DNA from: Nocardia veterana NBRC 100344
GTDB taxonomy: Bacteria; Actinomycetota; Actinomycetes; Mycobacteriales; Mycobacteriaceae
Assembly: GCF_000308855.1 (NCBI RefSeq)
Contig: NZ_BAGM01000206.1
Location: 1 to 62,732, forward strand
Direction of reading: 5' to 3'
Length of the DNA: 62,732 nt
Shown: positions 32,995-40,929 of the stretch, one piece after another
Position numbering within the stretch: the stretch's first letter is position 1
Layout of the letters: each line of letters begins with the position of its first letter
Notes under the pieces: generated by a model
Seen by the model: only the letters and a program-made list of their open reading frames with translations
Told to the model about the DNA's origin: nothing
Databases searched by the model: none
Position numbers and translations under genes: made by a program

Positions 32995-33531
32995 CTATTC
33001 GCCGGACTGAACGATCACTCGTTCGTAGTAATCCTCGGCGAGAGCGGAACGGAGATGCGCAGGCCCATCCAGAAGGATGTGGATGTCGTCTACGATGCTC
33101 CCCGCCTCTGCGATCGCTTCCCGTAATGGGGCTGGAATCTCCTGTGCGGCCGCTAGATCTGTCAGAACCACACGAGTTGCCGTCACGGTCCGCATTGCTG
33201 CCTCGCGCAGATACCGAGCGGACGCACGGATACGCGGAAGATTTTCGGCATCCTCGAGTAGCTCGATCACCCGCGTATCGATCACGTCGTCGAGCAGTTG
33301 TTCGTCCACCACGGCGGCGATGTCCTCATGCGCGGCCACAACAGCAAGATTGATCGCGGCCAATTCGCTTGCGCGCGCGCTCGACGCCTGCCCGCTGAGA
33401 ACCGCGGCCGCCAGGGTCAGTGCGCCGAACCCTGTATGGGCGTATGCCAGAGCCGTGGCTGCAGTGACGTCCGACGGCATGGCCTCGAGTCGCTCAGCCG
33501 TCTCGTTCACCAAATCCACAACACCCGCCAC
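32995..33531 (-). CDS. Hypothetical all-helical protein
   Basis: 178 residues, Ala/Leu/Val/Glu-rich, no membrane segment strong enough to be sure of, no known motif. Helical bundle expected (ASELAAINLAVVAAHEDIAA, VVDEQLLDDVIDTRVIELLE). Divergent from the par genes. Confidence 0.6.
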   Translation of the reverse strand: MAGVVDLVNETAERLEAMPSDVTAATALAYAHTGFGALTLAAAVLSGQASSARASELAAINLAVVAAHEDIAAVVDEQLLDDVIDTRVIELLEDAENLPRIRASARYLREAAMRTVTATRVVLTDLAAAQEIPAPLREAIAEAGSIVDDIHILLDGPAHLRSALAEDYYERVIVQSGE

Positions 33532-33771
33532 GCCTCCGAGACTACGGCGCGCACTGCTCCGCGCCGCCGAAGGTCCGTCATCGCGCCGCCGACGGGAGTA
33601 AGTTCCGCAGCACTCACGGGATCGCGATGGCTACCCATTGTGTCCCGGCCCGTCTCCCGACTCCGCTACAGCCCGTCCCCGCGGTCGCGGGGAAACCATG
33701 ATTCCGACCGTCCAGCGCCTCCGTCAGTAGTCGATTCGCGTAGGTTCCGACCCTCGGGAAGGAGAGTCATT

Positions 33772-33912
33772 GTGTCACGTGACATAAATGGCAAACCTTC
33801 CGAGCCTTATAGACAAATGATCGACTTGCGTGGTATTCGCGCGCGGTACGCGCGTACCGCGCGTGTGCGCTCCAGCGCATGCGGGCGCATGAACGACACG
33901 CCGACCCACTAG
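33772..33912 (+). CDS. Possible small leader protein upstream of the ParA gene
   Basis: 46 residues, Arg-rich (LRGIRARYARTARVRSSACG). GGAAGGAGA sits 6 bases before the GTG, one of the better ribosome sites in the window. The frame overlaps two palindromes (33773-33784 and 33840-33863), so the open frame could be chance over a regulatory region. It would be the only coding content of the 436-base space between 33531 and 33968. Confidence 0.3.
   Translation: MSRDINGKPSEPYRQMIDLRGIRARYARTARVRSSACGRMNDTPTH
33773..33863. promoter_or_regulatory. Two perfect palindromes upstream of the ParA gene (parS/operator candidates)
   Basis: TGTCAC/GTGACA at 33773-33784 is a 12-bp palindrome. At 33840-33863 arms CGCGCGGTACGC and GCGTACCGCGCG meet without a spacer to give a perfect 24-bp palindrome. 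They are 105-195 bases upstream of the ParA-like gene, where partition operators or centromere sites are often found. Confidence 0.55.
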
Positions 33913-33967
33913 GGTGTTTCGGTTGTAGCGCAGCAGATTTGGTAACAATCCGGTACCGTCTCTGACC

Positions 33968-34645
33968 ATGACCGACCCGTACTCTGCATGGCGACCTCCT
34001 GCTACCGGTAAGACGATCGGCAGCGCTCACGTCAAAGGTGGAGGCACAACAAAGACCACGGCGGCGATCCTCACCGGACACGCCTACATTGCACGAGGGG
34101 AGACAGTTGACGTCATCTCCTTCGACTACTTCCACTCCGCAGTCAGCTGGGCCGATAAGGCTCATGAAGGCCAGGGCCTCAGCAATGCCGCGCACCGACC
34201 ATGGCCCGATAACTACAACGTTGAGCCTGCGGACACAGACGATGACCTGTGGTCCCTGATTCACGGAAGCTCAGCTTCCAGACGAATCATTGATGGGGGA
34301 CCGGCTGATCCTGAGAGCTTCAAAAAGGTTGTACGCCTGTCGGATATCGTCATTCTTCCCACCGAGCCCAGCTACTTGACCATGGAACAGGTCACGGCAG
34401 CGTTCGAACTGGTAGGGGAGATCGAGGAGGAACAGGATCGACAGATCGATGCCCGTGTCCTGCTCGTTCGAGTTAACCCGTCTTTAGCTCTCACGAGAGA
34501 CGTTCGTGAGGCGCTGACTACCGTCAATATCCCGGTGATGGAGTCAATGATCCGCCAGGACGGGAATATCGCCCGAGCCGCACACACTGTCCCTCTGCGA
34601 TGCTTCGGCTACGAAAAGGTGGTCGAAGAACTCGAAGCTTCGTAA
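33968..34645 (+). CDS. ParA-type partition ATPase
   Basis: 225 residues. The deviant Walker A KGGGTTKTTAAIL (~24-36), the acidic VDVISFDYF strand and IIDGGPADPE (Walker A'/B region) mark the ParA/MinD superfamily; NPSLALTRDVREAL and the C-terminal GNIARAAHTVPL are typical of small plasmid ParA proteins without an N-terminal HTH. It drives plasmid segregation together with a centromere-binding partner, here probably from the next gene. TACCGT 8 bases before the ATG suggests a leaderless transcript. Confidence 0.85.
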   Translation: MTDPYSAWRPPATGKTIGSAHVKGGGTTKTTAAILTGHAYIARGETVDVISFDYFHSAVSWADKAHEGQGLSNAAHRPWPDNYNVEPADTDDDLWSLIHGSSASRRIIDGGPADPESFKKVVRLSDIVILPTEPSYLTMEQVTAAFELVGEIEEEQDRQIDARVLLVRVNPSLALTRDVREALTTVNIPVMESMIRQDGNIARAAHTVPLRCFGYEKVVEELEAS

Positions 34646-34690
34646 AGGTAATCAGTACAACGACTTTCGTATCCAAGGGAGACACCAAGC

Positions 34691-35557
34691 ATGGCAATCG
34701 ACCCCAACAAGGTCGCAGCAGCAGTGGCTGCGCCGTCCCAGCGTGGCCGAGCTCGGGTGAACCGCGAGAAACTGCCTCAGCAGAGCGCTCAGCAGTCGTC
34801 GGTAGCGGTAGCTGAAGATGCGCCCTCGACCTCTGCGGCGGCTCCAGAAGTTCACGAGGCGAGCGTTGCAGAAACCGCGCTTACAGCAGCGACCAACACC
34901 AGCGCGGCCTCGCCGACGCCGGACGTTTCGGTCGAAGATCCGGAGCCGTCTGTAGATGCTCGCCCGACAGCGGACTCCGAGCCGAAATCTGCAGCTGCCC
35001 AACCGTCTTCGCAGAAGTTGCGGACGAAAAGTGCACCGAGCCAGCCAGCCCCGGCGCCGAGTCCCGCCCGTGCACGATTGGCGCTGCGTACGGCCGAGCA
35101 AACGTTCCTCCCGCTGATCTCGCGCATTGCCAAACTGCGGCAGTACGTGGACGAGTCAGGACTCGCGATCCAGGACGCCAAGGCGGTAGGAGTAACCGCC
35201 GAGCAACTCGAAGACACCTTGCGGGGGATCGCACGCAAGACCGACGTCAGGTACGACGACATTCCCGAAACCGTCCGCGCGACGATCGCCGCCCCCGCAG
35301 AGGCCGGCGCGGCTGTCCCCGCACCGCGCGCGAGGCTCGCCCTCCGCACCGTCGAGCAGACGTTCCTCCCGCTGGTTTCCCGGTTCGCCAAGCTTCGCGC
35401 GTACGTCGACGAGGCCGTACTCGCCGTGGCAGATGCCAGGGCAGCGGGCGTGGACGGCGAGCACCTCGAGGACACCCTGCGAAGCATCGCACGCAAGAAC
35501 GGCACCAGCTACAACGACATTCCGGCGGCAGTGCGCGCCGCGATATCGGACGACTGA
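34691..35557 (+). CDS. Putative partition partner with a duplicated C-terminal domain
   Basis: 288 residues, no known family. The N-terminal ~125 residues are disordered (Ala/Ser/Pro/Glu). Two copies of a ~75-residue domain follow: RARLALRTAEQTFLPLISRI (from ~130) and RARLALRTVEQTFLPLVSRF (from ~210), each ending in a (D/N)DIP segment (YDDIPETVRATI, YNDIPAAVRAAI). The copies are alike over nearly their whole length. It starts 45 bases after the ParA-like gene on the same strand, the usual place of a ParB. It has no recognised ParB domain, so a new type of centromere-binding protein is possible. Confidence 0.6.
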   Translation: MAIDPNKVAAAVAAPSQRGRARVNREKLPQQSAQQSSVAVAEDAPSTSAAAPEVHEASVAETALTAATNTSAASPTPDVSVEDPEPSVDARPTADSEPKSAAAQPSSQKLRTKSAPSQPAPAPSPARARLALRTAEQTFLPLISRIAKLRQYVDESGLAIQDAKAVGVTAEQLEDTLRGIARKTDVRYDDIPETVRATIAAPAEAGAAVPAPRARLALRTVEQTFLPLVSRFAKLRAYVDEAVLAVADARAAGVDGEHLEDTLRSIARKNGTSYNDIPAAVRAAISDD

Positions 35558-35592
35558 CCGCCCCCCGGCACCTGCCTCGAACAGGACATATC

Positions 35593-37506
35593 ATGCTGCG
35601 AACGAAACCGAACATCTTCCGCTCCGCCGCCGCCCCGGTGTCTGTGGAGCAACTCCAGCAGCAAGTGGACGCCGCACGAGGCATGCTCCCACTGCAGACT
35701 GATCCAGCGCTGCGAGAAGCATTGTCCCCCAAAGAACTCGCCGCGGAACGGCAGTTGGCTGAGTGGATCCGCCAGAAGCGGAGGCGGCAGCAGCGCCGGG
35801 CAGTCAGCGCGGAGTTGAGCACTCAGAAGCGGAACCGGCGCGCCGCGGATGCGATAGCTCGCGCCGATCACGCCGATCAACGGTGGCATCGCAAGGCTCT
35901 GGCCGCGCGGCAGCGGGTGGTCTCGGCGGACGCCAACCTCGCCACCCTTTTCCGACGCTCCGAATGGTCGTCGCGAGCGCTGATTTCCGTCGTGGTGCTC
36001 GGGATGCTGTGGGCCGGAGTGAATGTCCAGCACAACCTCGTCCCAGACGGGGACATGACCAACCCGCTCTACTGGCTCAGCTATGGCTTCGAGGCGATGA
36101 TCTCGATCCCGATCATCGTCATCATGGTCGTCGCCACCACCGCCGCGCGCCAAGGTCGCGAAATCGAACGAGGGCGAGTGCTGATCTTCGAGCTCGCTCT
36201 CCTGAGCGCCACAGTCGGGCTCAACGCCGGACCCCGTCTGTTTGCCGGCGATCCGGGAAAGGCCGCAGAATTCGCTGTCGCGCCCATCATGGTCGGATCC
36301 ATCATCTGGCTTCACGCCTGGGTCGCCAACCGCTACAGCGTGCTGATCGACGAGGCACTTGCTCACGCACCCGCACTTGGGCACACCGACTCGCACGAGC
36401 TCGCACCAGACCACGAACACCGCGACGGAAATGCGACCCTCGCACTGGAAAACACTCGAACTCGCACTGCGAGCGCCGCACCGGCGGATGCGGACGCCAA
36501 TGCGGAAACCACTCCCGCACCGTGCGAGGGCAGGCCCGCACCGGCCGCCGAGGACGGTCGCACCGTCGCAGCAGCGGGCATCGCATGCGCCAGTGCGAAC
36601 ACCGATGCAGACACTGCCCCAGACCGGCTGCACGCACACAGCGGAAGTGCGGCCCCCGCGCACATCGTGCCCGACCCCGACCATGCGGCGATGGAGTTCG
36701 GTCCGACAGACCTCGCAGCAGCAGAGGCGATGGTGACGCGCGAACTGACCACCCTGCCGGTTGACCAGATCGCCGCGATCCTGGCACTCGCATCGGACAA
36801 CTGGACTCCGGCGGCCATCGGCCAGCGCGTCGGCCTGTTCGGATCCCAGGTCCTGGCCGTACTAGAAGCCCACCGGACCATGACACGGACTGCCGGGAGC
36901 CTCCCGGACCCGTCCTCCGGAGAGCGCGGCGAAATGCGCGCCGCACCAGCTGATGCGGCCGCCGGCGCGGAGGCCATCGGTCCCAGCGACGACGCAGTCC
37001 CCACCATGATCCTGGCCCCCACAGCGACCGCATCTGATCCCGCACCAAATGCGCAGGAGGCGCGGACCGCGACGGTCCCAAATGCGAGCACAGACCCGCA
37101 CCACGCCGAGTTCGCCGATAGCGACGCTGACGCGGCCCGGCGCCACGACGATCAAGTGCGGGCGTCGTTCGCACCTCGCATCACCAGTGCGAATCAGGCG
37201 GATCTCGGTGCGAACGCAAGTGCCGGTTCCGGGGCAGTAGTGCGAGCGCTGCCCGTCCCTCGCACCGACGAAGGGGCCGACCAGTTCACGACCCTCGCAG
37301 AGCGCATCGTGGAACGAGGACTAGTCACGCGGAAGTCTCCCGAACTGATCGCGACCGTCCTGCGAATGCTCGATGAGGGGTGCTCGCACAACGAAATCAA
37401 CAAGGCCACCGCAACTCCCACCAGCGGGGGAGTCCACCACAAGACCATCAAGACCATCGCGGCGGCCGCCGAGGCGGTCCGGGTGCCCGTCCGGGTAGTG
37501 CGCTGA
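35593..37506 (+). CDS. DUF2637/SpdB-like four-helix membrane protein with long tail
   Basis: 637 residues. After a basic N-terminal region come four membrane helices (about 127-260; ISVVVLGMLWAGVNVQ, FEAMISIPIIVIMVVATTAA, LIFELALLSATVGLN, VAPIMVGSIIWLHAWV), the layout of DUF2637/SpdB spread proteins of actinobacterial plasmids. The tail from ~270 is Ala/Asp/Pro-rich, then an HTH-like C terminus (ELIATVLRMLDEGCSHNEIN). The DNA of the tail is crowded with TCGCA/TGCGA motifs (36391-37389). The gene follows the ParA pair closely. A role in intramycelial spread or partition is suggested by family and position. Confidence 0.75.
   Translation: MLRTKPNIFRSAAAPVSVEQLQQQVDAARGMLPLQTDPALREALSPKELAAERQLAEWIRQKRRRQQRRAVSAELSTQKRNRRAADAIARADHADQRWHRKALAARQRVVSADANLATLFRRSEWSSRALISVVVLGMLWAGVNVQHNLVPDGDMTNPLYWLSYGFEAMISIPIIVIMVVATTAARQGREIERGRVLIFELALLSATVGLNAGPRLFAGDPGKAAEFAVAPIMVGSIIWLHAWVANRYSVLIDEALAHAPALGHTDSHELAPDHEHRDGNATLALENTRTRTASAAPADADANAETTPAPCEGRPAPAAEDGRTVAAAGIACASANTDADTAPDRLHAHSGSAAPAHIVPDPDHAAMEFGPTDLAAAEAMVTRELTTLPVDQIAAILALASDNWTPAAIGQRVGLFGSQVLAVLEAHRTMTRTAGSLPDPSSGERGEMRAAPADAAAGAEAIGPSDDAVPTMILAPTATASDPAPNAQEARTATVPNASTDPHHAEFADSDADAARRHDDQVRASFAPRITSANQADLGANASAGSGAVVRALPVPRTDEGADQFTTLAERIVERGLVTRKSPELIATVLRMLDEGCSHNEINKATATPTSGGVHHKTIKTIAAAAEAVRVPVRVVR
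36391..37389. repeat. Cluster of 23 TCGCA/TGCGA motifs (core RGTGCGAR) within a gene
   Basis: By eye I count 23 copies of TCGCA or its complement TGCGA between these points, 13 of them extending to TCGCAC/GTGCGA. Dense parts are 36391-36599 (11 copies) and 37083-37389 (10 copies). From base composition I would expect about two per kb. They occur in all three codon frames (for example 36391, 36401, 36462) and in both orientations, so codon choice alone does not explain them. Looks like a protein-binding array. Confidence 0.6.
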
Positions 37507-37870
37507 GTGCCCGTGTCGCGCCGACGATCCCGGGAACCGCTAGGTTGTCGGCGTGGCGGACGGCCGGTTCCGGTGGCTCGCCACGTATGATCAGCTGCGG
37601 GGTAGCCACCCCATTCCCCCCCAGGTGGCTACTCAGGGGGCGGTCCAGTGGGGTCGCCGATACAGACCAGTGCCGCCGAGAACTTTCTCCCCCTTAGTTC
37701 CGGCGGCACTGGCATATCTGCAGGGGGACATGCAATTTCAGGGGCTGTGAACTGCTTCGCAGGCAGCTTGAGAAGCCAAAGGCCTGTAGACCGCTGCCGA
37801 CCAGATCATCCACGCGGTGTTGGCGGGGCGGCGGCGCATCCCGGCTCCCCGCTCCCGCCAACTGCTTGCA
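37507..37870. other. 364-base intergenic region with two hairpins
   Basis: Hairpin 1 has arms GTAGCCACC (37602-37610) and GGTGGCTAC (37624-37632). Hairpin 2 is described separately. A frame opening with GTG at 37553 six bases after TAGGTT could be a leaderless 65-codon gene, but it runs across both hairpins and has no recognisable product, so I leave it out. Confidence 0.5.
37667..37712 (+). terminator. Strong hairpin between convergent operons
   Basis: CCAGTGCCGCCG with GAACT (37667-37684) pairs with AGTTC and CGGCGGCACTGG (37696-37712), one bulged A, 11-base pyrimidine-rich loop. It lies after the plus-strand par operon and before the end of the minus-strand Nudix operon and could stop both. 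Confidence 0.65.
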
Positions 37871-38299
37871 CTATGCGACAGGTTGTTGCTGTCCTCGGGT
37901 CTGTTGGAAGTATGCGGCCAGCATTTCGTTCTCTTCGAACCCGAGAACGATGGCAGCGACATCGGCCTCCGTAAACCACCCGAGGCGCTGACCTTCCGTC
38001 AGTGTGACGGAATCAAGATCGAGATCCATCTGAGTCTTGAAGGTGTGCTCGAGAAGTCCCCAATGCCTCTCGCGAGTGCAGTGGTGTTCGACGGTCGCGG
38101 GATCCAACTCCACCCCGATTTCCTCGGAGATCTCACGGATTACATTTTCGAGCGGAGTTTCCCCCGGTTCCCGGTACCCGCCGAGGAGGGCCCACATGCC
38201 AGGACAAGGAATGTCCGGCTTGTCGTCGCGCAAGAACAGCAGTATCTGGTCGGCGGAGTTGCGGATGATGATGTTCGAACCTTCAGCGGTGATCGCCAT
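37871..38299 (-). CDS. Nudix hydrolase
   Basis: 142 residues from the ATG at 38297-38299 (GAGGAG upstream). The Nudix box GGYREPGETPLENVIREISE followed by EIGVEL fits GX5EX7REUXEEXGU with all metal-binding Glu residues. It should cleave a nucleoside diphosphate linked to another moiety. The start overlaps the end of the SUMF1-like gene. Last gene of a six-gene operon; it might act on the nucleotide sugar handled by the epimerase, which is inference. Confidence 0.9.
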   Translation of the reverse strand: MAITAEGSNIIIRNSADQILLFLRDDKPDIPCPGMWALLGGYREPGETPLENVIREISEEIGVELDPATVEHHCTRERHWGLLEHTFKTQMDLDLDSVTLTEGQRLGWFTEADVAAIVLGFEENEMLAAYFQQTRGQQQPVA

Positions 38300-39236
38300 G
38301 CAACTTCTCCTCAATGGTGATGGATGAACGCCCGGTCGTGGAGAGTGGGTGGGGCGCGGCCAAGGTGGCGGCGCACCGGAATCCGAGGTCGAAAGCTTCG
38401 TACTCCGGTGTGCCACAGATACGTTCGCTTGTGCGGGTCTGCAACCGCATCATCTTCCAAGACCCGCCGCGGGCGACGCGGAAACCGAGGCGAGCGGCCG
38501 CGCCGAACCCATCGTCGTAGGTTCCGAATCCGTAGAGACGGTACTTACTCGACGTCCATTCGGTGACATTTCCTGCCATGTCGTGCACACCAAACGGAGA
38601 TACGAATTCGGCGAATGATCCCACAGGCGTAGTGGCCGGCGCAGGCCCGTTGTAACGCCAATGACCGGCGTACCAGCGCTTCCAGTCGTCGAGGTCGCGC
38701 ATCGCGAAGCCAGCCCAGTACTCAGCGCTGTTGGCCGCCGAGCGTGACCACATCGACCCCCACGGCCAAGCTCGCCAGCTCGGGCCGTGAGCCGCGTACT
38801 CCCACTCGTCCTCGGTCGGCAGACGTTTACCCGCCCACGTGGCGTAAGCCGTGGCGTCGTCGTGGGAGACGTGCACGACCGGATGGTTGGGACGATCGTC
38901 GACTGCACTCAGATCCGGATGCGGACGGCGCCACGATATGCCGGGGATCGGTTCCCAATAGTCCGGCCCATAGACGAGGCCAGCGCCGAGTCGCTCCGCA
39001 GTGGTGACCCATCCAGTCTCGTCGGCGAACTCGGCGAACTGCGCATTGGTGACCGGATGCTGATCGATCCAGTATCCGTCCATCATCACTTTGTGCTGGG
39101 GAGCCTCATCCTCGAACCACTTCCGAGAGTAGTGCTGCAGTTCCTCGAGAAACGCTAAGTGCGTCTCCGGTGAGCCGATTTCGGCGCGCCCCGGCGGAAT
39201 CCAGACCATGCCATCGGTCTTGTGGGACATGCTCAC
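38283..39236 (-). CDS. SUMF1/FGE-fold protein without the catalytic Cys pair
   Basis: 317 residues from the GTG at 39234-39236. The FGE-sulfatase fold is clear: VWIPPGRAEIGS, DGYWIDQHPVTNAQFAEF, VSHDDATAYATWAGKRLPTE followed by DEWEYAA, DMAGNVTEWTSS, ARGGSWKMM and LGFRCA. In formylglycine-generating enzymes the stretch after GGS(Y/W) carries two copper-binding Cys; here it reads KMMRLQTRTSER, so both are missing. It is therefore not a sulfatase activator. Other fold members bind ligands or act with iron (EgtB/PvdO-like). Coupled by GTGA overlap to the MoaD/ThiS-like gene. Confidence 0.85.
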   Translation of the reverse strand: MSMSHKTDGMVWIPPGRAEIGSPETHLAFLEELQHYSRKWFEDEAPQHKVMMDGYWIDQHPVTNAQFAEFADETGWVTTAERLGAGLVYGPDYWEPIPGISWRRPHPDLSAVDDRPNHPVVHVSHDDATAYATWAGKRLPTEDEWEYAAHGPSWRAWPWGSMWSRSAANSAEYWAGFAMRDLDDWKRWYAGHWRYNGPAPATTPVGSFAEFVSPFGVHDMAGNVTEWTSSKYRLYGFGTYDDGFGAAARLGFRVARGGSWKMMRLQTRTSERICGTPEYEAFDLGFRCAATLAAPHPLSTTGRSSITIEEKLHGDHR

Positions 39237-39520
39237 CCGCCCATGAAGGCCGACAGTACACAGACCTCGTGATGCGGCTTGGTCAGCGGGATATCGATTC
39301 CGTCGGCGGACACGACACGCTCATCGTCGAGAGCCACCGTTGCGAACCGCGGGATTGTCCCATCGGCGGTGAGTACCCGTTCGGCGACGGCCGGATATTC
39401 GACGGTCAGCCACCGTAGCGCTTCACCGAGGGTGGCCACCTCGGGGCACCAGATATTCGACATGTCCCTGCCGGTGAGGGTCGCCCAGTTCGCAGGCAGG
39501 ATGAACCGGACCTGGCTCAT
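39233..39520 (-). CDS. MoaD/ThiS-like ubiquitin-fold protein ending in Gly-Gly
   Basis: 95 residues. MSQVRFILPANWATLTG, LGEALRWLTVEYP, FATVALDDERVVSADGID, and the C terminus HHEVCVLSAFMGG match the beta-grasp sulfur carriers MoaD and ThiS, including the terminal Gly-Gly that is adenylated and thiocarboxylated. No E1-like activating enzyme (MoeB/ThiF) is in the operon, so a host enzyme would have to supply it. Overlaps the epimerase gene by ATGA. Confidence 0.82.
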   Translation of the reverse strand: MSQVRFILPANWATLTGRDMSNIWCPEVATLGEALRWLTVEYPAVAERVLTADGTIPRFATVALDDERVVSADGIDIPLTKPHHEVCVLSAFMGG

Positions 39521-40470
39521 GCTTTGGCCACCTCATGCCCGTTGCGGTGCTCCCGCATCCATCCGATCGTGAGTGCGATCCCTTCGGCCAGCGAGACACG
39601 GGGGGCCCAATCCAGTAGCTCGCGAGCCCGGCTCAGGTCCGGGCATCGAGCCGGCGCCTCCTGCTCACGAGCCTCGGCGATATCGAGCTGCCCTGAGCCA
39701 GCTGCAGCGATGATCATCATCGCCAGCTCTTTGACGCTGACCTCCTCTGTAGCACCGATATTGATCGGGCCGAACTCCTGCGAGTCGAGCATGGCGGATA
39801 TCGCGTCCACGGCGTCGGAGACGTACAGCAGGCTGCGGGTTTGAGCGCCGCCGTGCAGGGTCAAGGTTCGCCCCGCCAACGCGGCCGCACAGAAGGCCGG
39901 GACTGCCCGGCTGTCGCTGTGCCACATGTGTGGCCCGTAGACGTTGAACGGTCGAATCACGCCCACCAAGGCGCCCTCGCCGCGGTGATATGCGAATGCA
40001 GCAGCCTCGGTGAAGACCTTCGCCACTTGGTACGCCGAGCGCGGGCCTAGTGGGTCGACAGCGCCCAGACAGGTCTCAAGTTGAGGATGTATCGGGGTGT
40101 CGCCGTACACGTCGCTGGATGAGGCGAGCACTATCCGCGCACCATGAGCGGCCGCAGCTTCCAGCGCATTGAGTGTTCCAGCGGATCCGGCCCACAGGGT
40201 TTCTATCGGCCGCTGCTGATACATCGCAGGTGCGGCTGGGCAGGCGAGATGCACGATCCCGCTCACTTCGTCCAGCCGGGCAAAGGCCCGGCGATCGGTG
40301 ATGTCGGCGTCACGAAACGTGAATGCTGGATGCTGCTCGACCTCATCGAGGTTTGCTCTGTGGCCGGTGCTCAGATTGTCGATCACGGTTACGCGGTGGC
40401 CGTCGTCGAGCAGCCGGGCCGCGAGGTGACTGCCGATCAGGCCGGCGCCACCCGTAATCACGGTGTGCAT
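39517..40470 (-). CDS. NAD-dependent sugar epimerase/dehydratase (extended SDR)
   Basis: 317 residues. Rossmann motif VITGGAGLIGSHLAARLL at the N terminus, then DNLSTGHRANL, a Ser-rich LASSSDVYGD segment and the catalytic YQVAK (in GPRSAYQVAKVFTEA). This matches UDP-glucose 4-epimerase / UDP-glucuronate decarboxylase-like enzymes. It changes a nucleotide sugar, using bound NAD. AGGAG precedes the ATG at 40468-40470. Part of the minus-strand operon with the sulfur-carrier-like and SUMF1-like genes. Confidence 0.9.
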   Translation of the reverse strand: MHTVITGGAGLIGSHLAARLLDDGHRVTVIDNLSTGHRANLDEVEQHPAFTFRDADITDRRAFARLDEVSGIVHLACPAAPAMYQQRPIETLWAGSAGTLNALEAAAAHGARIVLASSSDVYGDTPIHPQLETCLGAVDPLGPRSAYQVAKVFTEAAAFAYHRGEGALVGVIRPFNVYGPHMWHSDSRAVPAFCAAALAGRTLTLHGGAQTRSLLYVSDAVDAISAMLDSQEFGPINIGATEEVSVKELAMMIIAAAGSGQLDIAEAREQEAPARCPDLSRARELLDWAPRVSLAEGIALTIGWMREHRNGHEVAKA

Positions 40471-40474
40471 GAAC

Positions 40475-40681
40475 TTACTCCTGTTCCAATTGGCATATAG
40501 GACAAAGAATTTCGGGGTTGTGTACCTGGCCGCACAGCTGGAGTTTGGTTAGGCCGTGAGCGACCCTGCGCATAAGCTCGGCGTCCCTTTCGGTCCAGAT
40601 CGGTCTGAAAGGGGCGGGAACCGGTCGCGCGACGCGTTGAGGCAACTCGTCCTCGTCGGTTGTGGTCACAGTGGGCATCAC
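40475..40681 (-). CDS. Small Cys-containing protein of the SUMF1/MoaD operon
   Basis: 68 residues from the GTG at 40679-40681, overlapping the upstream stop. RPIWTERDAELMRRVAHGLT then KLQLCGQVHNPEILCPICQL: Cys residues in LCG and LCPIC could bind zinc. No family recognised. Size and place would also fit a precursor peptide, but there is no obvious leader/core division. Confidence 0.6.
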   Translation of the reverse strand: MMPTVTTTDEDELPQRVARPVPAPFRPIWTERDAELMRRVAHGLTKLQLCGQVHNPEILCPICQLEQE

Positions 40682-40929
40682 GTCTTCTCGAACAATCGAT
40701 GACAGGGCAAAGGCCTCATGGTCGGAAGCACGGCGTCGTCCAGGCGGACCGACACATGTCGGTGCCAGCGCGCCATTTCCGCACGGAATGCACGGGCGGC
40801 CCCCGCGTCGGCGCGAAAATGCAATGGCGGCAGTGCCGGGAACTCGACAACCAGATGCATCTGCACCGTTCGTCTCCCATCGCCCTCGCGACCGGTATCA
40901 GTCCTCAACCCCAGCGGATACGTAGGCAT
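40678..40929 (-). CDS. Small hypothetical protein, first gene of the operon
   Basis: 83 residues if it starts at 40929; the ATG at 40858-40860 (MHLVVEFPALPPLHF) is an alternative that fits the body better. AFRAEMARWHRHVSVRLDDA is helical. Not recognised. It is divergent from the XRE regulator gene. Confidence 0.5.
   Translation of the reverse strand: MPTYPLGLRTDTGREGDGRRTVQMHLVVEFPALPPLHFRADAGAARAFRAEMARWHRHVSVRLDDAVLPTMRPLPCHRLFEKT

Noticed and set aside
36391..37389. CRISPR array or simple tandem repeat
   Set aside because: The repeated unit is only 5-8 bases, in both orientations, at irregular spacing, and inside a coding frame; no CRISPR repeats of 25-40 bases and no cas genes occur in the window.
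37553..37750. 65-codon frame after a TAGGTT element
   Set aside because: It crosses both intergenic hairpins and gives an unremarkable peptide; the hairpins are the better explanation.
38283..39236. Sulfatase-activating formylglycine-generating enzyme
   Set aside because: Both copper-binding Cys are missing and no sulfatase gene is near.
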